NCBI GenBank assembly: GCA_002102555.1
Contig: MCFL01000022.1
Coordinates: 248,001 to 312,000, forward strand
Source of the DNA: Catenaria anguillulae PL171
Lineage: Eukaryota; Blastocladiomycota; Blastocladiomycetes; Blastocladiales; Catenariaceae
Direction of reading: 5' to 3'
DNA length: 64,000 nt
Position 1 is the stretch's first letter; each line of letters opens with the position of its first letter. Shown one piece after another: positions 12,273 through 22,936 of the stretch. A program made the position numbers and the translations under genes. Below the pieces are notes generated by a model. The model saw only the letters and a program-made list of their open reading frames with translations. It was not told where the DNA came from and searched no databases.

Positions 12273-13374
12273 GATGGCGTCAATGGGTTGTCGAACGAAT
12301 GGGACCGACCTTGAACCAAACTAACATGAGAACTTGCTGCATGGGAGCTGAATGTCACCGCAGTAAAGTAGCCTGTGTGTGGACCAGTTGCGGGGGTCCC
12401 TGTTCTATTTACGTGAGTGAGAACCATGGTGCTGGGAGTGGACATCGTTAGCCAAAGACACTCAGAGTCGGATCAGTTCTACGTAAGTCGAGTCTCAATG
12501 ATTGCCTGCGATAATGTGCAAGCAAAAACGGAAGCAGTCGGCAAAGTCTTTGCCGAGAGCTCCTTTGAGAGCCGACGTAGACTATTTTGGGCGATTTCTG
12601 TTGACTGGCTGCTGTGGCGAAACACCGGATATATACGTATGTGAACTGACATGCGGTAATGCGGTACATGGTTGATCTCACAGGTTCTCGGACAACCTCG
12701 AAAGTCGGGACAGAGACATTTGAGGGTCGAGGCCGTACATTCTGGATTATGTCGGAAGTATATTATTGTGGCCCGACGCCACAAGGCATGGCGGACCACT
12801 GCATCTCCACTCGCTGAATCGTGCATGGAACATACAGGTCCCACCGATGGAAACCTGACGACATCACCCATGCATGACTCGTGCATGCGCATGCAGCAGC
12901 ATGGAATGAGATCCATACCACCGCAAGCAGCCACTTTAAGCATGTGCCTGCAATATTAATGACAGACATCAGCTAGCGATTTGTGGGTCGTCTTTGGATG
13001 ATTCATGTATATGATCGGTCGTCCTAAGCTTATCACACCGGATCTACGTCTCAATGCGCTGCCATTGTCCTCGGGAAAAAAGCCGGCATCGTGTAGCTAT
13101 TTTTATGTCACTCATGACCAGCACTGATCACCTGAGACAGGGGGTGAGACATGAACACCCAGATCACGTTGATAAACGCAAAGGGAGGAAACCGCATCGG
13201 ACTCGCACTACCGCTCAGATACCGAGAAACGTCACGGCACTGGTGAAAAAGCATGGTTTACAACCCAAGAACATGAATTCTATGGAGTCTTTGAACCGTT
13301 CCGATGACCCGGGATACATATGACGTTCAATGCAGACAGCCCTCCGAGCTCACCACTTATCATCCGAGTCAACG
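12273..13374. other. Intergenic region upstream of the ABC transporter
   Basis: There is no credible coding region. The part next to 12272 is the presumed transporter promoter. GCATGC-rich sequence occurs at 12868-12900, including TGCATGACTCGTG at 12871-12883, which recurs at 22506-22518. Otherwise I see nothing. Confidence 0.4.
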
Positions 13375-14819
13375 TCACCATGGTCCACGACGCTGGACTG
13401 CTGCCTCCAAATAGAATCTCGTATAGCGTACGGGCAAAGATTGCCCCAGCCACCACACCCAATCATTGTCTGAAATGACAAGAATGGCGTCTTTGAAAGC
13501 AGACTCGGAGTACTTGAGATCCAGACCCGACTTGTACCACCATTTATGACCTTGTATTGATGTGCCATGACCTGTCACTCGAAGCAGAAAAGGCGCAGAG
13601 CCAATAGAGACCGTCCAACGCCCTTTCCGAATAGGGAAACCCGATCCCATACGCTGTGCAATGTGTTAGAATCCATTCGAGGGCGCTGGTGGTGCCCCCA
13701 AACGCTTGCTCTGTCGACGAATTCTGTCTTCACAATGAATCGAAGGTTGTACAGGCAGTCTTCCACCAATTAATCATGGCACTATTTCGACACTGCGCAG
13801 ATGCCCGAAAAATTGCTATTGTTTCGTCCACCGGGATGAAGCGACCAAGGCCGTTCCAATCTTCCAAAATCGTGACATTTTCGTACTGATTGACAAAGCG
13901 GGAACTCTCATGCTCATGACCGTTTTCACGAGCCAGATCAAGGCAATAGCCGTGCTTGACTTCTGACAGCCATTCAGGGACAGCAACAGGATCGAGGTCG
14001 CTTTCTTCTCCAGAGTGTGAATCATCATCCGAGTTAGTGTCTTCGCAGTAAGTATATCGAACCCGTCGATCAATATCCGACTTGTTGTTCTTCCAACGCC
14101 CATTTCACATGCCGCCTCAATCACTTCCTTGATGGAATCCAGAACGCCAAACCAAGACCTGAGCCACAGCGCAACAAGCTGCAACTGCCGCTGTCACCGT
14201 CCTCCAGTTCTCACCAACTGCGCCAGCTCTTGATAGGTCAATCCCTCACAGCATATATCGCTGTGCATGCCGCGAGACAACCAATCCAGCGAATTCCACG
14301 CCTTGGCCTGCATCGCGAGTTGGGCGGGGCCTTTTGCCCCGGTAGCGATAATATGACGGCACTTCCAGCTTGCCCACGTTTACCCACAAATCAAGGACAT
14401 GTCCGTACGATTGAGCTGAACTGCAACCTGGAATACGTCCTGAGCATAACAGCCACATTCGCTTCCGAGCAGGCTTGGCAAGTACTTGGCGCTGAAGCGC
14501 TCCTTGTGCGCAACGATGTTGTGCAAGCAATTATAGGCAGCCGAGGAATGAAGACTTGAAACGCCGATGGCGGCAGCACAACCACGTTGAGCGCAGAGAT
14601 GCAGTCTGTGTGCATCTGATCGTGCATCGCAGGGGAATCATTGGAGAACACGGATAGCTCGATTTTGCGCAATGGGAAGCGGTGCGGCACGTATAGAAGA
14701 ATGGATTCAACGATTTCAATGGGCAATGGCGGCGACAGCCCTGATTCGGGAGAGGTCGAGGTGTGCGGCAGAGTCGTTTTGAAGGGCGGCGGCGGAATGC
14801 CTGTGTTAGTGGTGTCCAT
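13375..14819 (-). pseudogene. Decayed WW-rich F-box-like/ankyrin-like gene
   Basis: An ATG at 14819 opens a family-type N-terminus (LPIEIVESILLYVPHRFPL, DCISALNVVVLPPSAFQVFIPRL). After about 90 codons the frame breaks. Family blocks then continue in other frames: QLVALWLRSWFGVLDSIKEVIEAACEMG near 14100-14184, HGYCLDLARENG-like sequence near 13930, and KWWYKSGLDLKYSESAFKDAILVIS with QSLPVRYT near 13400-13550. Internal segments are missing relative to the 666-residue copy. Several frameshifts and deletions make this a genuine relic rather than a single sequencing slip. Its orientation matches the copy at 996-2996, which is its closest relative in the window. Confidence 0.8.
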
Positions 14820-15258
14820 TGCAGAGTAGTTCATTGAGCATGATTGAGTAGCGCGAAGAAAGTTAGAGTGAGGCGGCTGGAAGCTACGAGTTGCTGGCGA
14901 GGAGGCACTCGAAGGCCACGAATCTGTGAGTCCCACCGTCGTGTTTTCTTGGGGTGTTCTTGCAGTTGACCGATACCTGACAGCCAAGTGCAATCAGTGC
15001 CAAGTGACAAAAGTTCGGTTTACCCAGGCCAAGGGATTTTTGAAGAAATCGCTGGCGCGCAAGAGCCGTGGAACCAGCAGAGACGTGAGAGCGGGCTGAG
15101 TCGCGGGACATACACTGGGCAAGTGAGTCGGGCCGGTGCGGTCGTTGTCGGCGAGATGGGCGTTGCTTCGCAACAGATGATGGACGTAATGGCATGGTAA
15201 GGTATGATATGTAATATGTACAAGAGCGTGAAAAGAAACAAGGGACAGAATGACTGTA
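14820..15258. other. Intergenic stretch between the decayed WW copy and UTP11
   Basis: It holds the 3' flank of UTP11 and the former promoter side of the WW-family relic. No recognisable gene or repeat was found. Confidence 0.4.
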
Positions 15259-16080
15259 TCATTTTTTCCGCTCGGCGCGCCACTTGTACATGGCCAACCC
15301 CCTCGCATCCTCGCCAACCTTCTTCCTCCTGCCCTTGCCCATGAGCGCCTTTTGCACATCGAGCTCCAGCTCGGCCGCACGTAACTGCTCGTCACGCTCC
15401 AACCGACCCGCCAGCTCCGTGTACTTTGCAGCGCGCTCCCGCTCTGCCCGCGTCACCTCCATGGGATCGACTTGGCGCTTGACGTCGGGCAAGGCTGCCG
15501 TGGACAGCATAGACCGTGTTGGGCGGTTAAACTTGCGTGCGAGGAACTCGGCGGGCGTATCGAAATGCTCTTCGGGGTCAAACGAGTCGGCTTCGGTTTC
15601 GGAATCCACAAACACGGTGTGCGTCGACTTGGGAATCGACGGCGTATCTTCGTCATCAGAGTATGCCCCACTGGAGGCAGCACTGTCGGCGAGATGCTCT
15701 GCGCCCACAAGATGCAACTGCGCCTTGAGCTTTTCCAACTTTTTCGCATTGACGCTCCGCTGGTTGGCAATGTAGCCCTTGTCTTGCGTCTTGAGCAACT
15801 TGAGGAAATCCGCAGAGTACTTTTCCTGGCGGCCTTCTACCACATGGACGCCCTTCTTGGTGGTGGCCTTTTCCATGGCAAAGTAAAACTCGTCGGGGTT
15901 GCGCAGGCGGGCCTTTTCGCGCATGCGCTTGACACGATCCTCCTTGGAGTGGAAGTCGCGCGCACGGAGCACATAGTCCTTGTGCTTTTCCAGCAAGCCG
16001 AGCTTGCGGCGGGCCGCGGGCTGCGCACGTTCCTTGTGGGTGCGGCGAGGGGCCACCTTGCGGAGTGAGGTGCTGGACAT
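15259..16080 (-). CDS. UTP11: U3 snoRNA-associated protein UTP11 (273 aa)
   Basis: Single exon, 273 residues. The N-terminus has the Utp11 hallmark RTHKERAQP, GLLEKHKDYVLRARDFHSKE and NPDEFYFAM, followed by the basic helical segment KTQDKGYIANQRSVNAKKLEKLKAQL. A central acidic stretch and the C-terminal basic segment are typical. UTP11 is a component of the small-subunit processome and acts with U3 snoRNA in the nucleolus in 18S rRNA maturation. SAS10/UTP3, a second processome component, lies two genes away at 19945-22236 on the same strand. A divergent gene starts 295 bp from its ATG, so the two probably share a promoter region. Confidence 0.93.
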   Translation of the reverse strand: MSSTSLRKVAPRRTHKERAQPAARRKLGLLEKHKDYVLRARDFHSKEDRVKRMREKARLRNPDEFYFAMEKATTKKGVHVVEGRQEKYSADFLKLLKTQDKGYIANQRSVNAKKLEKLKAQLHLVGAEHLADSAASSGAYSDDEDTPSIPKSTHTVFVDSETEADSFDPEEHFDTPAEFLARKFNRPTRSMLSTAALPDVKRQVDPMEVTRAERERAAKYTELAGRLERDEQLRAAELELDVQKALMGKGRRKKVGEDARGLAMYKWRAERKK

Positions 16081-16375
16081 GGTGGGTAAAGGCGAAGGTG
16101 TCGGTGTGGAGGCGTTGGTTGTGGTTGTGGTAGCGTAGAGCTAGCGTGCATGCATTGGGTATTGGTGTCGAGTGAGCATTGGCTTCACGTTGGGTCCAAC
16201 CGCTCGCAGGTCGCCATGAGAGCAATCGAAGCGGCACCAGAGGGCCGAGCGCCTGCATTTTCTTCCACGTGATCTCGTGTGATGCGCAGCCACATTGCAA
16301 GCTATCATGTCGTCTGTCTTCAATATCGCAGCAGCGCTCACCAAAGGACGACTCAAACCATATTAAACCACCACG

Positions 16376-17813
16376 ATGGATCCCGGCTTACTCGATGCAA
16401 CACCGGCCAACGCTCCAGAGGCGCTGAAAAGCGACTCAGACGAGGCCGTCTATACATCAATGCCGTCCAACACCTTCAGCATTCCGCACGACCACGACGA
16501 AGGGAAGCAAGTGGGCGGCGGTGCCAAGGAAGACGAAGACGACAACGTTGATTTGTTTGAGGAGGAGACGTTCATGCACCGGGGTCTTGGCGCATCCTCC
16601 CGCCCGTCAAAGAAACGCTCACACTCGACGCAAGATGACGAGGATGGCAATGATAACTTGGCCAGTGGTGACGGCGCAGTTGGCGACGCCCTCGCCACCC
16701 CGATCGCAACTCACAATCCTGGCTACAAGCTCCTCCTCAAACTCGGTTGGACCGCTGGCAAGGGCCTCGGCGCCACCGAATCGGGCCGTGTGGACCCCAT
16801 CCCACACTACTCGCATATTGGCACGATGGGCCTCGGCCAGTGGCAACAGGATCTCGAGTACATGTCGCTCGCGACAAGCCGCCCCATCTCAATTGCCGAA
16901 AGGCTTGCGACCGAAACGGATGCGGATCGCGAAAAGCGAGAAGCCAAGCTGCAGCGTGACGAGGCGACCAAGGCTGAGGTGGATGCTGTGAAGCGTGCAC
17001 TGTACCGTTGCGACATTTGTAACAAGCAGTACAACAAGCAGCACGAGCTCGATTCGCATCTCGGGTCGTACGAGCATCATCATGCCAAGCGGGCCAGGGA
17101 GATGAGGGAGGCCGAGCGAAAGTTGGCAAAGGAGGGAGGCGAAGTGGAGAAAGAAAAGAAACGTGCCAAGCGGAGGGAAGAAAGAGAGATGGAGATGATG
17201 GTCAAAGCGGCGGCGGCGGCCACTCCTGCCGGTAGTGTCAGTGTTGGGCCGCACCCTGCTGTGTCTGCTACGCTTCTTCCAGGTGGGTCGTGGCCCGCCG
17301 CCGCACAAGTCCCAGCGCCGCTTTCTGCGGCGCCAGTAATTCCTCACCATGTCCAGCAGCAGCACTATGCAGCCCAGTACGCTGCCTATTACGCCCAAAC
17401 CTATGGAGCTCATCATGCTGGCTACCCACCAGCCGCCCCAGTCCCATCTTACCCATGGCCACATCAGCAGCACCAGGTCCAGCAACTGCCTCACTTTTCG
17501 CAGGCGCCACCCATGCACGCGCAACCGGCGCCGTTGCCACACATTGTCCCACCTGCCTTGTCAACCGAACTGGTACGCCTCACCCATGTCGCTCACCAAA
17601 TCCACATGATCCGATTCCCACTTTTTGCTCCCGTTTCGCTCTTGGTTTGTTCCTCGTCAACAATAGTCCGCAACCAGCCACCCTGCACCAGTTTCAACAA
17701 GTGCTCAAACCATTCCCACCTCGTCGCCGCCTGCTGCTGTGGCGAGCTCCAACTCCACGTCTACCCCACGGCCCGTCATTTCTTTTGGACTGGGCCGCAA
17801 ATTCAAAAAGTGA
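16376..17813 (+). CDS. G-patch and C2H2 zinc-finger protein, GPATCH8-like (447 aa, two exons)
   Basis: Exons 16376-17572 and 17667-17813 are joined by a 94-nt intron (GTACGC donor, AATAG acceptor), giving 447 residues. The N-terminus is acidic. The G-patch (GYKLLLKLGWTAGKGLGATESG) lies around residues 115-140 and is followed by a C2H2 finger (YRCDICNKQYNKQHELDSH). Next comes a charged coiled region rich in Lys/Arg/Glu and a Pro/His/Gln/Ala-rich tail ending in FGLGRKFKK. This domain order matches GPATCH8-type proteins; G-patches activate DEAH-box helicases in splicing or ribosome assembly. Reading through the intron gives an unconvincing longer tail, which is why I splice. The gene is convergent with the next one, with 105 bp between the stops. 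Confidence 0.85.
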
Positions 17814-17918
17814 AGACAGATATCGAGATCGCTGTACTGAATCTTTGGCTGTTGCGCATCTTGCAATTCATTTTCATTTCTAAACACATTTCAATACACA
17901 CAAACAATAGTCCGACTA

Positions 17919-19700
17919 TTACACCACGTCCTTTCCCTTCCTCTTTGCTGGTCCCTTTCCCGGTGCAGCTCCATTCACCAACTCCACCAACATGAGCTTC
18001 CTCGGATCAAACCCGCCTACCCCAAATACACTGCTTGCAATCTGTGCCTGGACCTCCTCCAACCCAGCCTCGACTCGACTCGCCTCACCCGCCGCCTTGT
18101 CCTCAACAACCTTGATACCAACCACTTTGAGCTCGCTCCACGCCCGCCACACGGCAAACTCGGCCACGACCCACCGCTCCGACTCTGTTTCATTGGCCGC
18201 CATGGGCACCTCGGGATGAAAGTAAACAAGCTGGTGTATCATGGCAGGCAAGGTGCGCGCATGGCGCGCTTCGAGCGTTTGCCACACGGCGCGCGTCAAG
18301 GATTGCATGCGGCGCGTGCCCGTGTCGGTGCACGAAGGGATGGCCAGCATGGTTGGACACAGGTTAGTGATGGTGGATTTCGGCGTGAGTGGAGGCGGCA
18401 CGGTGTTGGTGTCGGGGGGAGGTGGTTGTAGAAGCACTTGGGTGGTTAGGTGAATGCGCTGTTGCGAGGCAAGGTGCTGCAGAATGGCACGCGCGGCGAT
18501 ACAGCGTGTGGGCACGTATGGGAAGAGCCGCGTCAAGTTCTTGTCGAGGACACGAAGGGTCTCGTGAAGTGAGAGGGCTGGATTGGATGGGTTGGACTGC
18601 CCGCGCGGCGTTGAGCGAAAATGCGCCATGAGTTTGGATAGGACAAAGTCGGCGAGCTGGGGATTGGTGAGTACGTCAATTGGGAGCGGGAGGTGGGCGG
18701 CAGGGATCCAGGGAATAGTTGCACTCGAGTCCAGAGTGGCCAACGGGTCGGTGGTTGGGTCGCTGATGGGTGACACCGGGGTGAAGTTGTATGTTGTTGA
18801 ATTCTTGTCAATGGTGACGAGGTTGGCAGACTGCAAGTTTTCAAGCGCCAGCTTGAGCGCAAACACACGGTCAAGCGGAGACCAAGGCGACAATTCGGCA
18901 ACACCGTTCGTTGCATTGACAGCTGGAGCAAGTATGGCCGTGCGAATCAGTTTGTCGAGTCGACGAGATTTGTCTTTCGAGACCAGAGTCTGGGCCCAGT
19001 CAGCGAGCACTTGCGAGTTGCTCACGGCGTCAATGCGAGATCTCGAAAATGGAATCAGCGCCGAGACATGGAGCAAATCGGGATTGGATGTGGATCGCTC
19101 CACCCGCTGGTTGCCAATAGGGAGGTCATGTTGGTCAACGAGGGAATCGAGGCAGGCGTCGAGCGAGGCCATTGCCGCCGTGCGATCCGCCTTCTTCATG
19201 GTGCCAAACAGACTTGTGCATGCAAAGGCGGTGATTGTGCGAGCATCAACTTGAGTAACGACCCGAGTTGGGAACAGCGGCCGATGAATACCGATGCCCT
19301 CGCGAGCCTGCAAAGGCTGCTGAAGAAGCTCGGCGACGGACGGTGGGCCCGATGCAAGGACTTGCTCAATGCAGGCATACTCTGCAATAAACCGCTGCAG
19401 AGCCTCGGTCAGTGCTTGGGTCGATGCCAAGTCCGCATACTTGCTGCCCCACTGGTCTGGGTCAGCTTGGAGCCGCTGGCGCTTGCGGCGGCCTTGGCTC
19501 GGGTGTTGATTTGGCAGACCAATTGCTGCCTGCTGCTGCAGGACGCTGGCATCCGGGTCTTGCTTGATGGGCCGGAACGGCACAAGGATCCCGATCGTGC
19601 CAGCAGAAACGTGGTCAAACGGGCGCTTGGTGTCCCGGCCGGCGGACCGAGTTTGTTTGGGAGGCACATGGCATGGCAAGTTTGCGTTGGGTGAATGCAT
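17919..19700 (-). CDS. Unrecognised conserved-looking protein (593 aa)
   Basis: A single long frame of 593 residues with normal amino-acid composition. The segments look alpha-helical, for example VFALKLALENLQSANLVTI and VLDKNLTRLFPYVPTRCIA. The N-terminus is basic and disordered (RRKRQRLQADPDQW) and the C-terminal tail is Lys-rich (AKRKGKDVV). I do not recognise a domain. The basic ends suggest a nuclear protein. Helical pairs such as AARAILQHLASQQRIHL could be winged-helix-like, but this is speculation. No signal peptide or membrane helix is seen. Short introns cannot be excluded because the frame is open throughout. Confidence 0.7.
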   Translation of the reverse strand: MHSPNANLPCHVPPKQTRSAGRDTKRPFDHVSAGTIGILVPFRPIKQDPDASVLQQQAAIGLPNQHPSQGRRKRQRLQADPDQWGSKYADLASTQALTEALQRFIAEYACIEQVLASGPPSVAELLQQPLQAREGIGIHRPLFPTRVVTQVDARTITAFACTSLFGTMKKADRTAAMASLDACLDSLVDQHDLPIGNQRVERSTSNPDLLHVSALIPFSRSRIDAVSNSQVLADWAQTLVSKDKSRRLDKLIRTAILAPAVNATNGVAELSPWSPLDRVFALKLALENLQSANLVTIDKNSTTYNFTPVSPISDPTTDPLATLDSSATIPWIPAAHLPLPIDVLTNPQLADFVLSKLMAHFRSTPRGQSNPSNPALSLHETLRVLDKNLTRLFPYVPTRCIAARAILQHLASQQRIHLTTQVLLQPPPPDTNTVPPPLTPKSTITNLCPTMLAIPSCTDTGTRRMQSLTRAVWQTLEARHARTLPAMIHQLVYFHPEVPMAANETESERWVVAEFAVWRAWSELKVVGIKVVEDKAAGEASRVEAGLEEVQAQIASSVFGVGGFDPRKLMLVELVNGAAPGKGPAKRKGKDVV

Positions 19701-19944
19701 TGTGTTTTGGAACTCATGGCACCTTTGACACCGTCTCGAATGTGCATATATATCTACTCCATTACACGGACGGAGATGGAGGGCTCAATATCAGGGCAAA
19801 AGGCAAGGAACGATGGATGTTGATGGATTCTCTCCAGGTAAGACGATAGACAAGGATGACTGAGTGTAATATATCTACAAAGACATGCGAGGACAACAGC
19901 AACACACACGCACACACTCCCTTCTGTCAGCAAAACGGGAGCAA

Positions 19945-22236
19945 CTACTTGAGGTTGACTTGACGGGTCAAGTGCGTCTTGATACCCGTCAACTCTCCCT
20001 GATAACCACTCTTGAGATCCGTCACCATGCGCTTGACCGTCTTGAGCTTCTTCATCTTTGTCTCGAACTTGCGCCTGTGCTTGACACGAGGGTTGCGGTC
20101 CTCCTTCTTGCGCTTGGGCGTCAATCCCTTGTTCTTGAGAATCTTGTACGAGGCCTCGCGCTTCTTGCTCATGTCATTCATGTCGGCATCGTCATCCGAG
20201 TCGCCGTCAAACTTGACCTGCTTGCGTGCCTCATCCACGGAAATGCCCTCGCGTGCGGCAACCTTCTTAGCGACCTTGTCCTTCTTGATGGCAAGCTTCT
20301 TTGCGCGGGCCTCAACAAGCGACGAGATCGGGCGCATAGGATCCACCTTGTCCATATTGATGCCAATCTCGTTAAAGTTGCCCTTGGGAGCAGCGGCCGC
20401 CTTGGCCTTCTTGCTGTTGCTGGGTTCATCGTCTTGGTCGCCGTCAGAGAACACGTCGGCCTCCCGGTCGGCCTCGTCCATGGCCTCCTTGGACAAGTGC
20501 GCATTGAGCTGCGCAGCCTTGCGCGACTGCTTGGCCACGTCCGAGTCGGCAGACACGGCCTTTTTACTCTTGGCCGCTGTTTGCACCGATTGCACAATCT
20601 TCTTGAGCGATTTCTTGGGCATCATGGACGCAAATGCAGACCGCTGCTCACCATAGTTGGCATCGCCCGCGGTTTCATCAAAATCGGCTTCTTGTGCGGC
20701 GGCAGCATTGGACGACGATGAGGGGGCGGGAGACGAGGTAGCGCGCTGCTTTTGACGGCGTGAAGCTTGCTTTGCGTCTTGCTTGAGCGCCTCGAAATCG
20801 TCGTCGGCGTCGGCAACGGCCGCGAGATGAGCGGCGAGACGCTTGCGCTTCTTGGCTGGGAGTGAGGCGAGTGCGGCATCAAGATCAGAGGCGTCCGAGT
20901 CGTCGTCGTTGTTGTTGCTCGAGGCCGCGGCAGCCGACCGCTTGCGCTTGACGGGCACCTTGGAGGGAGGGTGAGATGGCATTTCGCCGTCCTCGGCATC
21001 CGAGTCAATGTCCATGGCGTCCAAATCCGAGGCCAACCCCTCCTCGTCCTCGCTCATGGCATCCTCGTCCGACCCATCAAACTCGGAATCGTCGGCCATC
21101 TCTTCATCTTCATCTTCATCTTCGTCCTCGTCCTCTTCCTCCTCCTTCATCTCCCGCTCCAACTCCTTCTTGACATGCTGCACGTACTCCTCCACACCCA
21201 TCTCCAACTCATCCATATCCTCAATAGCCGCAATGATGGGCTCGAGCTGTTCCGCCAACCACGGCTTGTCGTTCTCGACCTTTTCAATCGCATCCAATTG
21301 CCGCTTGAGCTGGACCAAGACCCCGACAACCGGGTGGCGCGTAATGTCGCGCCGAGGCACGCCCTTGGCGTACAACGCCAAGTAAAACGTGACGTTGAGC
21401 AGGAAACCAAGCACGGTAAAGTACTTTGTTTGCAGGTAGGTGCGCACAGGCGACCCCTCGGGCTCCATACGTTGTGCGAGTGCGTACATGGGCGCCAGAG
21501 CGTCACGCAAGTCTTCGAGTTTGGACTGATACTCGAGAATGAATTCGAGCAAGTCAGGCGATGACGTGGCGAGCAGTTCGAGGATTTCGTCCTTTGACAT
21601 TTCCGAGCGCGGCCGCTGCTCGACAATTTCCATGGTATCCGCAGCATCGACCGCCGACAAAGCGCCAGTCGCTGCTGATGCCGTCGCGGCCACAGTGCCG
21701 GAGGATCCAACAAGCGTGCCAAATGCGCCATCCAAAAAATCCTCCTCCTTCAACTTGTTCAACCGCTCCTTGCGCAACCGCTGTGCCTCCTGCTCTTCCA
21801 ACTTTGCCGCCTCATCGTCCGCAAACGTATCGTCGGCATTATAAAACACGCCACGGCGCTTGCCCCACCCGGACCGGCGTACACCCGTGCCCTCATCGTC
21901 CTCTTCGGGCAGCACGTAATCACGCCGGGCCTTGCTGGACGTGTCCTCGTCCGACACGTCAGAGTCCGAGGGAAGATCCAGGTCAAACACGTGGTCGGCA
22001 TTGGCTAGATCGTCGAGTGTGCCGACGAGATCGTGGCCCTTGAGTTTCTTGTTGCGGTTGGATTTGCGGGTCGGAGCAGAGACAACATTGGTCGAGGTGT
22101 CGGCGTCATTGTCCGAGACGTCGTCGAGTCCAAACACAGTGTCGCGCTCGTGGGCGTGGACGAAAAACTTTTTGTCATCGTCCACCGCGGGGGCGGAGGC
22201 AGACCCCTTTGACGATTTGGATTTGCGAGGCTGCAT
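19945..22236 (-). CDS. SAS10: SSU processome protein SAS10/UTP3 (763 aa)
   Basis: Single exon, 763 residues. The C-terminal ~80 residues carry the Sas10 C-terminal domain (KREASYKILKNKGLTPKRKK, NPRVKHRRKFETKMKKLK, YQGELTGIKTHLTRQVNL). The middle has the Sas10/Utp3/C1D helical domain (LLATSSPDLLEFILEYQSKLEDLRD and NVTFYLALYAKG). Long acidic tracts (EEDEDEDEDEDEE around residue 370-385) separate the domains. SAS10 belongs to the U3-containing 90S pre-ribosome that processes 18S rRNA. ATG 22236 is the first in-frame start and is followed by a basic stretch. UTP11 sits nearby on the same strand. Confidence 0.92.
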   Translation of the reverse strand: MQPRKSKSSKGSASAPAVDDDKKFFVHAHERDTVFGLDDVSDNDADTSTNVVSAPTRKSNRNKKLKGHDLVGTLDDLANADHVFDLDLPSDSDVSDEDTSSKARRDYVLPEEDDEGTGVRRSGWGKRRGVFYNADDTFADDEAAKLEEQEAQRLRKERLNKLKEEDFLDGAFGTLVGSSGTVAATASAATGALSAVDAADTMEIVEQRPRSEMSKDEILELLATSSPDLLEFILEYQSKLEDLRDALAPMYALAQRMEPEGSPVRTYLQTKYFTVLGFLLNVTFYLALYAKGVPRRDITRHPVVGVLVQLKRQLDAIEKVENDKPWLAEQLEPIIAAIEDMDELEMGVEEYVQHVKKELEREMKEEEEDEDEDEDEDEEMADDSEFDGSDEDAMSEDEEGLASDLDAMDIDSDAEDGEMPSHPPSKVPVKRKRSAAAASSNNNDDDSDASDLDAALASLPAKKRKRLAAHLAAVADADDDFEALKQDAKQASRRQKQRATSSPAPSSSSNAAAAQEADFDETAGDANYGEQRSAFASMMPKKSLKKIVQSVQTAAKSKKAVSADSDVAKQSRKAAQLNAHLSKEAMDEADREADVFSDGDQDDEPSNSKKAKAAAAPKGNFNEIGINMDKVDPMRPISSLVEARAKKLAIKKDKVAKKVAAREGISVDEARKQVKFDGDSDDDADMNDMSKKREASYKILKNKGLTPKRKKEDRNPRVKHRRKFETKMKKLKTVKRMVTDLKSGYQGELTGIKTHLTRQVNLK

Positions 22237-22936
22237 GCGCTTGGAGGGTGAGTTTCACGGACTCGCTGAGCACGATGTGAGGGCCGGAATGGGAATGCAG
22301 CATACCCTGCCCATGATAGTGGAGGAACGAATGTTGGCTGGGGGTGGATCGAACGGAATGGGATGTCTTTCAGTGTGAGATTTGCATTGCTCGGTTCGTC
22401 TTACCTAACCTTGATTCGTTGGTTCAGCATTCAGGCGATACTCTGATGTGAGAACGAAAAGCGTCTGTTACCTACCCTCGAGTGCATCCCAAGTTCACGT
22501 GATCGTGCATGACTCGTGTCTATCCTTTATCTGCGTACAAATAGTCGTCTCCCAGCTCCACCTCTCCTTCCTCCTGTAGTGTAATCCTCAACCTCCATGT
22601 CCCCCGGCTCGGGTTAGCCTTGGCACGTCTTCTGATTGCTCCCTTTCTTGCGGTCGTGCTGGCTGGCCCGCGGCCACGCATCGTTATTCGGGTGATCCAC
22701 TTTTCTTTGCCGCTCGAATTGGTTAGGCATGGAACAGCCACTTGGAGTGGGAGCAATGTGCAGCTGTCGCTTTTTGTGGGCAGGTGTGGCCGTGAGCTCC
22801 ATACATTGAATGGAATGTGGTTTGTATTGCTGGATTATGCACGCTTTTTGGAATTGACAATGGGAGGGACAAGAACTTTCAACGGTAACGGACGGGTTCA
22901 ACTGATATTGTGCAACGACGGGATAGACTAGTTCAT
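22237..22936. other. Intergenic region between SAS10 and RTT109
   Basis: This 700-bp stretch contains the SAS10 promoter on the left and the RTT109 3' flank on the right. Short frames show no recognisable content. The 13-mer TGCATGACTCGTG at 22506-22518 is shared with 12871-12883. Confidence 0.4.

Noticed and set aside
17573-17995. Unspliced extension of the G-patch protein to 17995
   Set aside because: The extension has an unnatural composition, while splicing at 17573-17666 gives a tail ending in FGLGRKFKK and a normal stop.
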